A DNA stretch of 62,513 nucleotides. Origin: Thermodesulfovibrio sp. N1 (GTDB lineage Bacteria > Nitrospirota > Thermodesulfovibrionia > Thermodesulfovibrionales > Thermodesulfovibrionaceae). The notes beneath the pieces were generated by a model. It made no database searches and had not been told where the DNA came from. It was given only the letters and a program-made list of their open reading frames with translations. Shown piece by piece: positions 8,385 to 17,010 of this stretch. Both the position numbers and the translations under genes were made by a program. The stretch is taken from positions 1 to 62,513 of the forward strand of contig NZ_MAVV01000004.1 of the NCBI RefSeq assembly GCF_001707915.1, in the 5' to 3' direction. The stretch's first letter is position 1, and every line of letters starts with the position of its first letter.

Positions 8385-9575
8385 TTAATATTCACTATAC
8401 AGCTTTTGTTCATACCATTTTCCAAATATATTCTTTAAATTATAGAGTTTACCCATAAATTGAGTTAAATTTCGAGAAAGTTTTATAGGCTTTTCCTTTG
8501 CAAAGGGAGTTCCTGAAAGAGGAATAAAGTAATGACTGTGAATTTTAACTTCTATATTCTTCTTGTGTCCAAGATTTATTAATGTCTCCATCAATTTTAT
8601 AGTATCTGCCTGATCCGAAGCTGTTTCACCGGGAAGTCCAAAAATAAAATCAACATTTACAAAAAATCCTGCATTTATTGCATTATTCACTGCATTGTAA
8701 ACATCTTCAACTGAATGACCTCTATGAATTTTATCAAGAATTCTGTCGCTTCCTGATTGAGCACCAATTGTTAAAGTTTTATTTGATATATATGGTTTTA
8801 TAACTTCCAATGCTTCAGGAGTAACATGTTCAGGTCTTACTTCAGATGGAAAAGTACCAAAAAATATCCTTATATCCTTTGATAAAGATTTGATGCTTTT
8901 AAGAAGTTCTTCAACTGCTACTAAATTTAATGTTTTTCCATCCTTTGACGCATAGGATAAAGCATTTGGGGTAATAAATCTTAAATCCCTCATCCCCTGT
9001 TTAATAAAAATTTCCACATGTTTAAGGATGCTTTCAATGTTCCGATGTCTTGGCTTTGTTCCGAAAAGATAACTTGTTTGACAAAATTTGCAGGCATAAG
9101 GACATCCTCGAGTTATTTCAAGAGGTGAAAATTTTTTGTGTTTCAAACTCCATGCAGGATAATTATCAATATCAACTTTTTCACCATGAATTATATTTGG
9201 AAAAACCTTTCCATGCATTATTTTTTCTATTAATTCTGGGAAATTCTTTTCCCCTTCTCCAACAAAAACATAGTCAAAGCCAGCTTGAAGAGTCTCCTTA
9301 GGAGCACCTGATGGATGAGGTCCACCTGCTAAAAAAAGCGAATTGGGTGATACTGATTTAATTTTTTCTAAAATTTCTTTTATTTTTTCCCACTGAGGTG
9401 AACAAAAGGAAAAGCAAAAAATACCTTTTATCTCTTTATTCAAAATATTTTCAATATCAGTATCTTTAAAAATTTCAATTTCAATTTTATCAATTAATCC
9501 TGCATGCTCTAAAGAAGCAATTAAGACAGTTATGCTGTATCTGTTAAATTTTGTTTCATAGAAAAAAATTTTCAT
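8385..9575 (-). CDS. B12-binding-domain radical SAM protein (MJ_1487-like)
   Basis: The 396 residues comprise an N-terminal cobalamin-binding-like Rossmann domain (about 1-125, with FLAGGPHPSG and VGEGE) and a radical SAM core whose [4Fe-4S] motif is C158-x3-C162-x2-C165 (CPYACKFC). Glycine-rich FGLPGE and the downstream barrel segments fit the family. It resembles the uncharacterised B12-binding/radical SAM group named after archaeal MJ_1487. The reaction is unknown; many such enzymes are methyltransferases or methylthiotransferases. Its start overlaps the end of recN by 4 nt, so it is the last gene of dapA-recN-rSAM. Confidence 0.85.
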   Translation of the reverse strand: MKIFFYETKFNRYSITVLIASLEHAGLIDKIEIEIFKDTDIENILNKEIKGIFCFSFCSPQWEKIKEILEKIKSVSPNSLFLAGGPHPSGAPKETLQAGFDYVFVGEGEKNFPELIEKIMHGKVFPNIIHGEKVDIDNYPAWSLKHKKFSPLEITRGCPYACKFCQTSYLFGTKPRHRNIESILKHVEIFIKQGMRDLRFITPNALSYASKDGKTLNLVAVEELLKSIKSLSKDIRIFFGTFPSEVRPEHVTPEALEVIKPYISNKTLTIGAQSGSDRILDKIHRGHSVEDVYNAVNNAINAGFFVNVDFIFGLPGETASDQADTIKLMETLINLGHKKNIEVKIHSHYFIPLSGTPFAKEKPIKLSRNLTQFMGKLYNLKNIFGKWYEQKLYSEY

Positions 9576-11209
9576 TTACTCTGAAGAAGTTCTTCAGCGT
9601 GAAATAAGGATCTTTCTGTTATTCTGCCACTTAACATCCGGGCAATTTCCTCTTTTCTTTCCGTATCAATTAATAACTGAACTTTTACAACTGTTTTTTC
9701 TTCTTCTGTTATTTTTTCAACCTTCAAATGATACTGAGCCTGTGAAGCAATTTGAGGTAAATGGGTTACACAAAGCACCTGATGATGCTTTGCAAGCTCC
9801 TTTAGTCTTCTTCCTACATTTTCTGCTGCAGTACCTCCAATGCCTGCATCAATTTCATCAAATATCAACGTCATTGATTTTACATTCCTTTTAGCCTCCT
9901 TAAGCTCAACACATTTAAGGGCAAGCATAAGACGAGAAAGTTCTCCGCCAGAGGCAACTTTACTTAAAGGCTTTGGAGGCTCTCCAGGATTTGCTGAAAA
10001 ATAAAACTCCACATCATCCTTACCCTTTAAAGAAATCTCTTTTTCACTAAACCTTATTTCAAACTGAGGATTGCTGAATCCTACTTCCTTTAGTTCTTCA
10101 GTAACTTCTTTTTCAATTTTTTTACCAAGATTTTTTCTTTTTTGTGAAAGCTCTTCTGCCTTTTCATTTAATTGTGATTGAAACCTTTTTAATTCCTCTT
10201 CTAATTTTTTAACTTCTTCCTCAGAAATACTGAACATGTTTAATTCTTTTTTTATATTTTCTGCATATTCAAGAATTTCTTTTATTGAACCTCCATATTT
10301 TGATTTCAACTTGTTTATAAGTGCTATTCTTTCCTCTATCTTTTCAAGAGTAATAGGATCTGGCTCATAGCTTTCTTTGAGTTTTCTTAAAAAATGAATT
10401 ACTTCATCAATCTGGGCAAGACTTGATTCAATAAGAACTTTTGGTTCCTCTGCTTTTGAGTCAAAACGAGAAAGATCCTTAAGAGTTGTTAGTGTTTGAG
10501 ATAGATTTTCATAAACTGAATTTTTACCATCATAAAGAAGGCTGAAGGCTTTCTCAGAGAGTTCCTTAAGCTTTAAAACATTTTTAAGAATGCCTCTTTG
10601 TTCATTTAGCTCCTCTTCCTCTCCTTCTTTAATTTGAGCAGATTCAATCTCATTAAGCTGAAACTCCATGAGCTCCCTTTTTTGTTTTTTTGTGATTAAT
10701 TCTTTTTTTAAACTATCAATTTTATCTTTTAAATCAATAACTTTTTCATAAAGGTTAGTAAACTCTTTTACTTCCTCATTTAATCCTGCAATTGTATCAA
10801 GAAAATCAATATGGTTTTCCTTCTTTAGTAGATATGTATGCTCGTGCTGACCATGAATATTTATGAATTGAGATGCAATTTTTACAAATCCCTGGACTGT
10901 ATAAACTGAATCATTTATATAGGACCTTGTCTTACCATGAATTGAGAGAATTTTTCTAAGAATTACTAAGTCATCTTCTGAATCATCAATTTTTACATCA
11001 GTAAGGACAACCTCTATGACCGCTTCATCTTTACCATGTTTCACAAAATCGGAAGCAGATACTTTTTCTTTCAGTAAAACTCCAATTGCATCAACAATTA
11101 TGGATTTTCCTGCTCCTGTCTCACCTGTAAGGACATTAAAACCCTCTTTTAATGGGATTGAGAGATTGTCAATGATTGCAAAGTTTTTGATCCTAAGTTC
11201 TTCAATCAT
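9572..11209 (-). CDS. recN: DNA repair protein RecN
   Basis: This SMC-like ATPase acts in recombinational repair of double-strand breaks. The 545 residues have the expected architecture: N-terminal ATPase half with Walker A GETGAGKS (29-36) and QHEH loop, a long coiled coil (about 140-380), then the C-terminal half with the LSGGE-like signature ASGGELSRLMLA and Walker B LIFDEIDAG. The length is typical. It overlaps dapA upstream by 4 nt and the radical SAM gene downstream by 4 nt, so all three are translationally coupled. Confidence 0.95.
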   Translation of the reverse strand: MIEELRIKNFAIIDNLSIPLKEGFNVLTGETGAGKSIIVDAIGVLLKEKVSASDFVKHGKDEAVIEVVLTDVKIDDSEDDLVILRKILSIHGKTRSYINDSVYTVQGFVKIASQFINIHGQHEHTYLLKKENHIDFLDTIAGLNEEVKEFTNLYEKVIDLKDKIDSLKKELITKKQKRELMEFQLNEIESAQIKEGEEEELNEQRGILKNVLKLKELSEKAFSLLYDGKNSVYENLSQTLTTLKDLSRFDSKAEEPKVLIESSLAQIDEVIHFLRKLKESYEPDPITLEKIEERIALINKLKSKYGGSIKEILEYAENIKKELNMFSISEEEVKKLEEELKRFQSQLNEKAEELSQKRKNLGKKIEKEVTEELKEVGFSNPQFEIRFSEKEISLKGKDDVEFYFSANPGEPPKPLSKVASGGELSRLMLALKCVELKEAKRNVKSMTLIFDEIDAGIGGTAAENVGRRLKELAKHHQVLCVTHLPQIASQAQYHLKVEKITEEEKTVVKVQLLIDTERKEEIARMLSGRITERSLFHAEELLQSK

Positions 11210-12081
11210 TTAATAAGACCAGTGCTACGCAAAACCTCCGCAAGTTTTTGTTTATTTGCCTCAGACATCTCACATAGAGGAAGTCTGAATTCTTCTTTAA
11301 TTTTACCCATCATTGCAAGAGCTGTTTTTACAGGTATTGGATTTGTCTCAATAAACATTGCTTTGTTAATTGGTTCAAGTTTATAATGAATCTCCCTGGC
11401 ACGGGCAATATCTCCTCTTTCCCATGAATTAAACAATTCTGCCATATCTTTTGGACAAATGTTTGCAGTTACGGAGATAAAACCTTTTCCACCAAGTGCT
11501 AAAAGAGGAAGATTTGTAAAATCATCACCAGAAATAACAGCAAAGTCAGGGCCACAAAGTCTTATTATTTCGCTTACTTGCTTCATATCTCCTGTGGCTT
11601 CTTTAATTCCAACGATTCTTGGATGCTCTGCAAGTCGAGCCACTGTCTGAGGAAGCATATTCAGTGAAGTTCGTCCAGGAACATTATAAAGAATCATTGG
11701 TAATCCTGTTTTGTCTGCAATTTCCTTGAAATGTCTATAAAGTCCTTCCTGTGTTGGTTTATTATAATAAGGAGTTACTGAAAGAGAGCCATCGGCACCT
11801 AATTTTTCTGCTTTACTTGCAATCATTATTGCCTCTTCTGTTGAATTGGAACCTGTTCCTGCAATAACTGGTATTCGTTTGTTAACTACCTTTACTGTAA
11901 TTTCAATCACCCTGTAATGTTCTTCATAATCAAGGGTTGATGCTTCACCTGTTGTACCACAGGGAACAATAGCATGGGTTCCTTCTTTTATATGCCATTC
12001 AATAAGCTTTTCCAAAGCCTTCTCATCAATCTTACCCTTCTTAAAGGGTGTTACAATTGCAACCATTGAACCTTTAAACAT
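11206..12081 (-). CDS. dapA: 4-Hydroxy-tetrahydrodipicolinate synthase
   Basis: This enzyme condenses pyruvate and aspartate semialdehyde, the first committed step to lysine and meso-diaminopimelate. The class I aldolase fold shows Schiff-base Lys160 (VGIKEATGD), Tyr132 in YNVPGR, Arg137, and the GTTGE loop at 42-46. The length of 291 aa is normal. Its ATG is preceded by AAGGAGGAATAAG, a strong ribosome site. It is the first gene of a coupled run with recN and a radical SAM gene. DAP production fits the DAP-type MurE encoded at 43034-44512. Confidence 0.96.
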   Translation of the reverse strand: MFKGSMVAIVTPFKKGKIDEKALEKLIEWHIKEGTHAIVPCGTTGEASTLDYEEHYRVIEITVKVVNKRIPVIAGTGSNSTEEAIMIASKAEKLGADGSLSVTPYYNKPTQEGLYRHFKEIADKTGLPMILYNVPGRTSLNMLPQTVARLAEHPRIVGIKEATGDMKQVSEIIRLCGPDFAVISGDDFTNLPLLALGGKGFISVTANICPKDMAELFNSWERGDIARAREIHYKLEPINKAMFIETNPIPVKTALAMMGKIKEEFRLPLCEMSEANKQKLAEVLRSTGLIK

Positions 12082-12130
12082 CTTATTCCTCCTTAAAAAG
12101 TTTTTATGAAATTATACCATAACTTAAAAA

Positions 12131-12147
12131 TGTGATATAATTTTTTA
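12131..12147 (+). promoter_or_regulatory. Extended -10 promoter for a leaderless transcript
   Basis: TGATATAAT at 12133-12141 is a perfect extended -10 element (TGnTATAAT). The nitroreductase ATG is at 12147, so the predicted start site falls on or next to the A of the ATG. No Shine-Dalgarno exists in the T-run before the ATG. No good -35 is present, which is usual for extended -10 promoters. Confidence 0.5.
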
Positions 12148-12656
12148 TGCAAGATATTTTTGAAATAATAAAAAGCAGAAGAAGCATCAGAAAATACAAA
12201 AAAGATGCTCCACCAGAGGATTTAATTAAAAGATGCATTGAAGCAGCCCTTTATGCTCCATCTGCAAGAAATTCACAGCCTTGGTATTTTATCATTGTTA
12301 AAGATAAAGAAAAGATCATGGAGATTTCAAAAGCCCAACCTTTTACAAAATTTCTTGAAAGCGCACCCTATGTTGTTATTGCCCTTGCTGATGAAAAAAA
12401 GAGTAATCACTGGCTTGAAGATATGGGATGTGCTTTAATGTGTCTTTTACTTGAAGCTCATTCCTTAGGATTGGGAGCCTGCTGGGGAGCAATCTATAAT
12501 CCAGAATCTCAAGAAAGAGAAGATCATATAAGAAAAGTAATCCCCATACCTGAAAATATAAGAATTATTGCCTGTATAGGCATTGGCTATCCTGATGAAA
12601 TACCTCATCCTAAAAAAGTTAAAACTCTCGAAGAAGTAATAATGAAAATTATATAA
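12147..12656 (+). CDS. Nitroreductase-family FMN oxidoreductase
   Basis: This 169-residue flavoprotein has the nitroreductase pattern: SRRSIRKY near residue 10, APSARNSQPW (about 37-46) for FMN binding, and GLGACWGAI in the C-terminal half. The compact length suits the small ferredoxin-independent group. The substrate is unknown; the family includes nitroreductases, flavin reductases and dehalogenase-like enzymes. It diverges from dapA and appears to be transcribed alone, from an extended -10 promoter that leaves no leader. The decayed IS relic follows it. Confidence 0.85.
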   Translation: MQDIFEIIKSRRSIRKYKKDAPPEDLIKRCIEAALYAPSARNSQPWYFIIVKDKEKIMEISKAQPFTKFLESAPYVVIALADEKKSNHWLEDMGCALMCLLLEAHSLGLGACWGAIYNPESQEREDHIRKVIPIPENIRIIACIGIGYPDEIPHPKKVKTLEEVIMKII

Positions 12657-12729
12657 TTTTAAGTCTTTTTAAAGACCTCTGCCCATCATCCATCTTTTTT
12701 GTCAGTTTATGAACAATACTTGACCTGCA

Positions 12730-12774
12730 CCCATTTTTGGAATAACAAAAGTGTGAATGTATAATAAAAATGGG
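12730..12774. repeat. 9 bp inverted repeat upstream of the transposase relic
   Basis: CCCATTTTT (12730-12738) and AAAAATGGG (12766-12774) are perfect inverted copies separated by 27 nt, just before the relic's ATG. The left arm sits in TGACCTGCACCCATTTTT, which resembles a terminal inverted repeat of an IS3-type element. No matching right terminus was found downstream. Confidence 0.45.
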
Positions 12775-12784
12775 AGTGTTTGTA

Positions 12785-13114
12785 ATGAGACAAACAAAAT
12801 ATCCAGTAGAAAAAATCATCCAAATTCTATCTTAAGCTGAACTTCCAGGTAACTCTATAGCTGGAGTATGCAGAAAATACTCAATATCAAGAAGTGCCTT
12901 CGACAAGTGGATACAGAAATTCAAAGGCATGTCCTCTTCTGAGGCAAAACGACTAAAAGTCCTTGAAGATGAAAACTTAAGACTCAAAAGACTCTTAGCA
13001 GAAAAGGAACTTGAAATACAGGTTCTTAGGGACATTGTTAAAAAACTTTTGACACTTCAGGGAAACCACCTAAAATTGTTGATTGAAGAAAGTCTGTCTT
13101 TCGTTTATCTGTAA
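12785..13114 (+). pseudogene. IS3-family transposase OrfA relic (in-frame stop, orfB missing)
   Basis: Translation from the ATG at 12785 gives a typical OrfA: an N-terminal helix-turn-helix (KYPVEKIIQIL...GVCRKYSISRSAFDKW) and a leucine-zipper tail (EAKRLKVLEDENLRLKRL...LRDIVKK). Codon 17 is TAA (12833-12835), where relatives usually have a sense codon such as GAA. The frame is otherwise intact for about 90 codons, then runs into unrelated sequence. No DDE-domain orfB follows in any frame. It is therefore a truncated, inactivated insertion sequence. Confidence 0.75.
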
Positions 13115-13123
13115 TTTTAGGGA

Positions 13124-13146
13124 CCAAAAAGTCATGGACTTTTTGG
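13124..13146. terminator. Perfect 10 bp hairpin downstream of the transposase relic
   Basis: CCAAAAAGTC (13124-13133), loop ATG (13134-13136), GACTTTTTGG (13137-13146). A looser outer pairing of GGGAC near 13120 with GTCCC near 13160 encloses it. It could be a terminator, a remnant of the IS end, or a dispersed repeat. There is no long T-run after it, so terminator function is uncertain. The rest of the gene-free stretch 12657-13292 shows nothing else recognisable. Confidence 0.4.
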
Positions 13147-13292
13147 GATGCTTTTGTCCCGAGGCATCATACTGAGGCGTTGCTGAATGAACTCATTCCA
13201 ATTATATGATTACGAGGTTGTTCAAAACGCTGAAAAATAATGGCAATTTTTGATATACTTAAGAAAGATTTACTGAAAAAGGAGGTGAAAAA

Positions 13293-13538
13293 ATGATTGA
13301 TGAGGAAAGACTTGAAGAAGAAATAAGACAGGTTGCCTATGAAATTTATGTTAAAAGTGGCTGTATTCCTGGAAGAGATCTTGACAACTGGCTCGAAGCT
13401 AAAAGAATTATTTTTGAAAAATATGGGCTTATTCAATCAGAAGAATCTGAAGAAAAAACAGAAAAGAAAAAAACTAAGAGAGTATGCAAAAGAGGTTCCT
13501 CTACCAAAAGAGAAAGTAAAGAAAAAAGGAAAAAATAA
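13293..13538 (+). CDS. DUF2934-domain small protein
   Basis: This 81-residue protein has the DUF2934 pattern in residues about 9-50: IRQVAYEIYVKSG, then PGRDLDNWLEAKRII. Such domains are common in small proteins of environmental bacteria and have no established function. The C-terminal 30 residues are highly basic (Lys/Arg-rich), which could favour nucleic-acid or membrane contact. A strong AAAGGAGGTG site precedes the ATG. Its stop codon overlaps the start of the AmrS-like gene by 1 nt. Confidence 0.8.
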   Translation: MIDEERLEEEIRQVAYEIYVKSGCIPGRDLDNWLEAKRIIFEKYGLIQSEESEEKTEKKKTKRVCKRGSSTKRESKEKRKK

Positions 13539-14548
13539 TGAAAGAAGCTTTATTTTATGAAAAACTCTCCGATGGAAAGGTAAAATGCGGACTTTGTAAT
13601 CATCATTGTATAATCTCTCCAGATGCAAGAGGAATTTGTGGAGTAAGAGAAAACAAAGATGGCAAACTTTATAGTCTCGTCTATGGCAAAATAATTGCTT
13701 ATCATATTGATCCAATTGAAAAAAAACCTCTTTTCCATTTTTATCCAGGGTCTGCTTCTTATTCAATTGCTACAATAGGATGTAATTTTAAATGCCTTCA
13801 TTGCCAAAACTATACCATATCTCAATATCCAAAGCTTTACAAGGATATTCCAGGAGAATATTTTTCTGCTGAAGATGTAGTAAAAGAAGCAAGAGCAAGC
13901 GGTTGTAAAAGTATATCTTATACTTATACAGAACCGACTATTTTTCTTGAATTTGCATATGATTGCATGGTTTTAGCCTATAAAGAAAGAATTAAGAATG
14001 TATTTGTAAGTAATGGTTACATGTCTGAAGAAGCTCTCCGTTTCATTGCACCATATCTTGATGGAATAAATGTAGATCTTAAAGGAGACGAAGAATTTTA
14101 TAAAAAAATCTGTGGTGCAAGGTTAGAACCTGTACTGAAAAACATAGCACTTCTAAGGGAACTTGGAGTATGGGTGGAAGTAACTACTTTAGTAATACCT
14201 GAACTAAACAGTTCCGAAGATTTTTTAAGAAAAACTGCTAAATTTCTTGTTTCTGTAGATCCTGCGATACCGTGGCATGTAACTCAATTTTATCCAACCT
14301 ACCAACTGACAAATAAACCAAGAACACCTGTAGAGGTCTTAAAAAGAGCAAGACAAATTGGTTTTGAAGAAGGATTGAAGTTTGTTTATACTGGAAATGT
14401 TCCAGGTGAAGGAGGAGAAAATACATATTGCCCGAACTGTAAAAATCTTGTTATTGAAAGATTTGGCTATTTTATTAACAAAATAAATTTAAAGGGTTCC
14501 CGCTGTAATAATTGCGGAAACCCTATAGAAGGAGTTGGACTACCTTAA
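13538..14548 (+). CDS. amrS: AmmeMemoRadiSam-system radical SAM enzyme
   Basis: The 336-residue protein matches the AmrS group of pyruvate-formate-lyase-activase-like radical SAM enzymes. It has an N-terminal Cys cluster (C17, C20, C24, C34), GVRENKDGKLYSLVYG, the [4Fe-4S]-SAM motif C82-x3-C86-x2-C89 (CNFKCLHC), and a C-terminal zinc-ribbon pair (CPNC...CNNC). Its reaction is unknown. In many genomes it co-occurs with MEMO1- and AMMECR1-like proteins, neither of which is in this window. It is coupled by a 1 nt overlap to the DUF2934 gene and ends tail-to-tail with the adenosine-specific kinase gene. Confidence 0.88.
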   Translation: MKEALFYEKLSDGKVKCGLCNHHCIISPDARGICGVRENKDGKLYSLVYGKIIAYHIDPIEKKPLFHFYPGSASYSIATIGCNFKCLHCQNYTISQYPKLYKDIPGEYFSAEDVVKEARASGCKSISYTYTEPTIFLEFAYDCMVLAYKERIKNVFVSNGYMSEEALRFIAPYLDGINVDLKGDEEFYKKICGARLEPVLKNIALLRELGVWVEVTTLVIPELNSSEDFLRKTAKFLVSVDPAIPWHVTQFYPTYQLTNKPRTPVEVLKRARQIGFEEGLKFVYTGNVPGEGGENTYCPNCKNLVIERFGYFINKINLKGSRCNNCGNPIEGVGLP

Positions 14549-15027
14549 AGTTTATAATTAATTTTTCTTAAAAATTCCTTTCTGCGCTGACGGTCATCTT
14601 CTTTTTCTACTCCCTTTGGAGATGAACCGTCTATTACGCCCATTATTCCCCTTCCCTGTTCTGTTTCTGCAACTACGACTTCAAGAGGATTTGCTGTTGC
14701 ACAATAGATATTACATACTTCCTGACACATTTTAATTGCATTCAAAATGCTTATTGGAAAAGCACCTTTTATTAGAATACAAAACACATGTCCTGCACCA
14801 ATATTTAAAAGATTTTGTATACATGCCTCTTTGAGTTCTTCATCATTTCCCTCTGAACGAATCAAGCAGGGACCTGAGGCTTCTGTAAAAGCAACAGCAA
14901 ACTTAGCATGAGGTATATGGGTTGCAAGTATCTCATACAAATCTTCAGCTGTTTTTATAAAGTGAGTCTGTCCAATAATAATATTACAACCATCTGGAAT
15001 ATTAACTTTTACGCTTTTAATTTCCAT
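14545..15027 (-). CDS. Adenosine-specific kinase (DUF355 family)
   Basis: This 160-residue protein belongs to the small family annotated as adenosine-specific kinase, found mainly in archaea and thermophilic bacteria. Recognisable segments are NIIIGQTHFIKTAEDLYE, FTEASGPCLIR, NIGAGHVFCI and the glycine-rich RGIMGVIDGSSPKGVE. Enzymatic annotation rests on few studied members, so the activity is tentative. A CTGGAGGTGG ribosome site precedes the ATG. It overlaps the convergent AmrS-like gene by 4 nt at the 3' ends and lies downstream of feoAB on the same strand. Confidence 0.82.
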   Translation of the reverse strand: MEIKSVKVNIPDGCNIIIGQTHFIKTAEDLYEILATHIPHAKFAVAFTEASGPCLIRSEGNDEELKEACIQNLLNIGAGHVFCILIKGAFPISILNAIKMCQEVCNIYCATANPLEVVVAETEQGRGIMGVIDGSSPKGVEKEDDRQRRKEFLRKINYKL

Positions 15028-15096
15028 AATCCACCTCCAGGAAATAAATGATATGATTAATTATAACGAAAAATTTAATATTTAGCTAATATTCTT

Positions 15097-17010
15097 TTAT
15101 CCAAAAATCGATAGCAATATTCTGATGATTAATGAAAGAATTATAGCTAACAAAATGGTTAAAATACTTACTATAAGAGTTTTTTTAGTTCCTAATTCTC
15201 TTATTAATGCACCAATTGTCCCTACACAGGGAATGTAGAAGATTGTGAAGATTGTAAAAATAATCAACTGTGTATTTGTCATAACTTTGCTTAAATCTGT
15301 TGTATCCATAGCCTGAAAGAGCATTATCATTGAAAGTTCTTTTCTTAAAATACCAAAAAGAAGTGTTAAACCTGTTTGCTCTGGTAGTCCTAAAATCCAG
15401 CTAACCAATGGGAAGAAAACTAAATTAATTATTGTATCAATTTTAAAATACTCTAAGAAACTTAAAATTATACTACTAATAATTAAAAGGGGCCAAGCAA
15501 CTAAAATAAAATCCTTTAATCTAAGCCATGTTTTCATAAAGACATTTTTAAAAGTTGGAATCCTTAAGGGAGGAATTTCCATAATTAATCCAGGTGTAAT
15601 CTCAGGAATAAATTTTGTTAATATAGCTCCCAATATCATAATTACAAATAGATTAAAAATGTATAATCCAGCTGCTGCTATTCCACCAATATAAGCTCCT
15701 ACAAGTCCAAATATTACAGTAGTTCTTGCTGCACAGGGTATTAGAACCGAGAGAGTTGCCGTAATAAAACGATCTCTTGGTGATTCAAGTATTCTTGTTG
15801 CCATAACACCAGGAACATTACATCCATAGGAAATAATGAAAGGAAGAACACTTTTACCATGTAATCCAATGCGATGCATTACTGTATCCATTAAAAAAGC
15901 CATTCTTGGAAGATATCCAATATCTTCCAAAATTGTAAGACCTATGAAAAAAGGTATTAAATAAGGTATAGCAACACCAAGACCTCCAGAAAATCCCTCT
16001 AACAATCCTTTTAGGATAAAAAAGGTTAGAGAATCTTCTTTCACAATGGTAGGCAGCTTCTGAATAAAAGAATCAAAAATTGAAATTAACGGTTCTTCAA
16101 TTAATTTTCCTATCTCAAAAACTATAAAAAAAATTCCAAATAAAATTAAAAATAATAGTGGATAGCCGAGGTATCTATTGGTAAGTAAATCATCAATTTT
16201 TTCTCTTGTCGATTTTAATGGTTCACCTATTTTAGTCACTTCTTCAAAAATATTCATTGTTAAAGCATGTCTTTCTGAGGAAATCACAGTATCAGCATGA
16301 CGACCATGGGAAGATTTTATTTCTTCTCTTATTTCCCTGACTTTATTTAAAACTTCAGGATATTTTTTAATTTCTTCAGTTAATTCCTCATCTCCTTCTA
16401 ATAGTTTTACAGCTATATACCTTTTGGGAATCTTTGAAAAAAATTCCTCTGGAATTATCTTTTCAATTTCCTCAATTCTTTCTTCTATATCCTTATGAAA
16501 TGATTGTATATTGGGAATTAATCTTTTATAATAAGCCTCCTTAGCAGAAATAAATATTTTATCAAGTCCTATTCCTTTATTAGCAACAGTCTCAATAACT
16601 GGAACACCGAAAATTTTAGAAAGTTTCTCTATATTAATTTCCATTCCCTTTCTTCTTGCTTCATCAATCATATTTAGACAGATAACCATCGGAACTTGTA
16701 ATTCTGTAAGTTGTAAAGTCAATTCAAGACTTCTTGAAAGTGTTGATGCATCAATTACATTTACTACCACATCTGTTTGTCCAGAAAGAATATATTTTCT
16801 TGACTCTAATTCAGCCTTATCAATTGCTGTAAGGGAATAAATACCTGGCAAATCAACGATTTCAAAAGTTTCATCTCCGACAGTTACTTTACTGACTGTG
16901 TAATGAACTGTTTGTCCAGGGAAATTAGCTGTTATTGTCTTATACCCAGCGAGCCCATTGAATATGGTACTTTTTCCTGCATTGGGTTGCCCGACAAAGG
17001 CTATTCTCAT
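15097..17010 (-). CDS. feoB: Ferrous iron transporter FeoB
   Basis: This is a GTP-dependent inner-membrane Fe(II) importer. The 637 residues contain an N-terminal G domain with G1 GQPNAGKST (7-15), G3 DLPGIYS and G4 NMID, a helical GDI-like spacer (about 170-280), then two gate regions with many transmembrane helices (GYLPRMAFLMD; NVPGVMATR). It is slightly shorter than E. coli FeoB but complete. Its ATG overlaps the feoA stop by 4 nt. Fe(II) import suits an anaerobe. Confidence 0.95.
   Translation of the reverse strand: MRIAFVGQPNAGKSTIFNGLAGYKTITANFPGQTVHYTVSKVTVGDETFEIVDLPGIYSLTAIDKAELESRKYILSGQTDVVVNVIDASTLSRSLELTLQLTELQVPMVICLNMIDEARRKGMEINIEKLSKIFGVPVIETVANKGIGLDKIFISAKEAYYKRLIPNIQSFHKDIEERIEEIEKIIPEEFFSKIPKRYIAVKLLEGDEELTEEIKKYPEVLNKVREIREEIKSSHGRHADTVISSERHALTMNIFEEVTKIGEPLKSTREKIDDLLTNRYLGYPLLFLILFGIFFIVFEIGKLIEEPLISIFDSFIQKLPTIVKEDSLTFFILKGLLEGFSGGLGVAIPYLIPFFIGLTILEDIGYLPRMAFLMDTVMHRIGLHGKSVLPFIISYGCNVPGVMATRILESPRDRFITATLSVLIPCAARTTVIFGLVGAYIGGIAAAGLYIFNLFVIMILGAILTKFIPEITPGLIMEIPPLRIPTFKNVFMKTWLRLKDFILVAWPLLIISSIILSFLEYFKIDTIINLVFFPLVSWILGLPEQTGLTLLFGILRKELSMIMLFQAMDTTDLSKVMTNTQLIIFTIFTIFYIPCVGTIGALIRELGTKKTLIVSILTILLAIILSLIIRILLSIFG

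Noticed and set aside
12657-12784. GTCTTTTTAAAGAC as a terminator after the nitroreductase
   Set aside because: The loop would be only 2 nt and no T-run follows; too weak to list.
13437-13766. Minus-strand frame of 109 codons over the DUF2934/AmrS junction
   Set aside because: Phe-rich shadow of Lys-rich coding DNA; both plus-strand genes are supported by family motifs.
14494-14523. GGGTTCCCGC...GCGGAAACCC stem in the end of the AmrS-like gene
   Set aside because: One mismatch, no T-run, and the bases encode the CNNC zinc-ribbon; likely coincidence of coding sequence.
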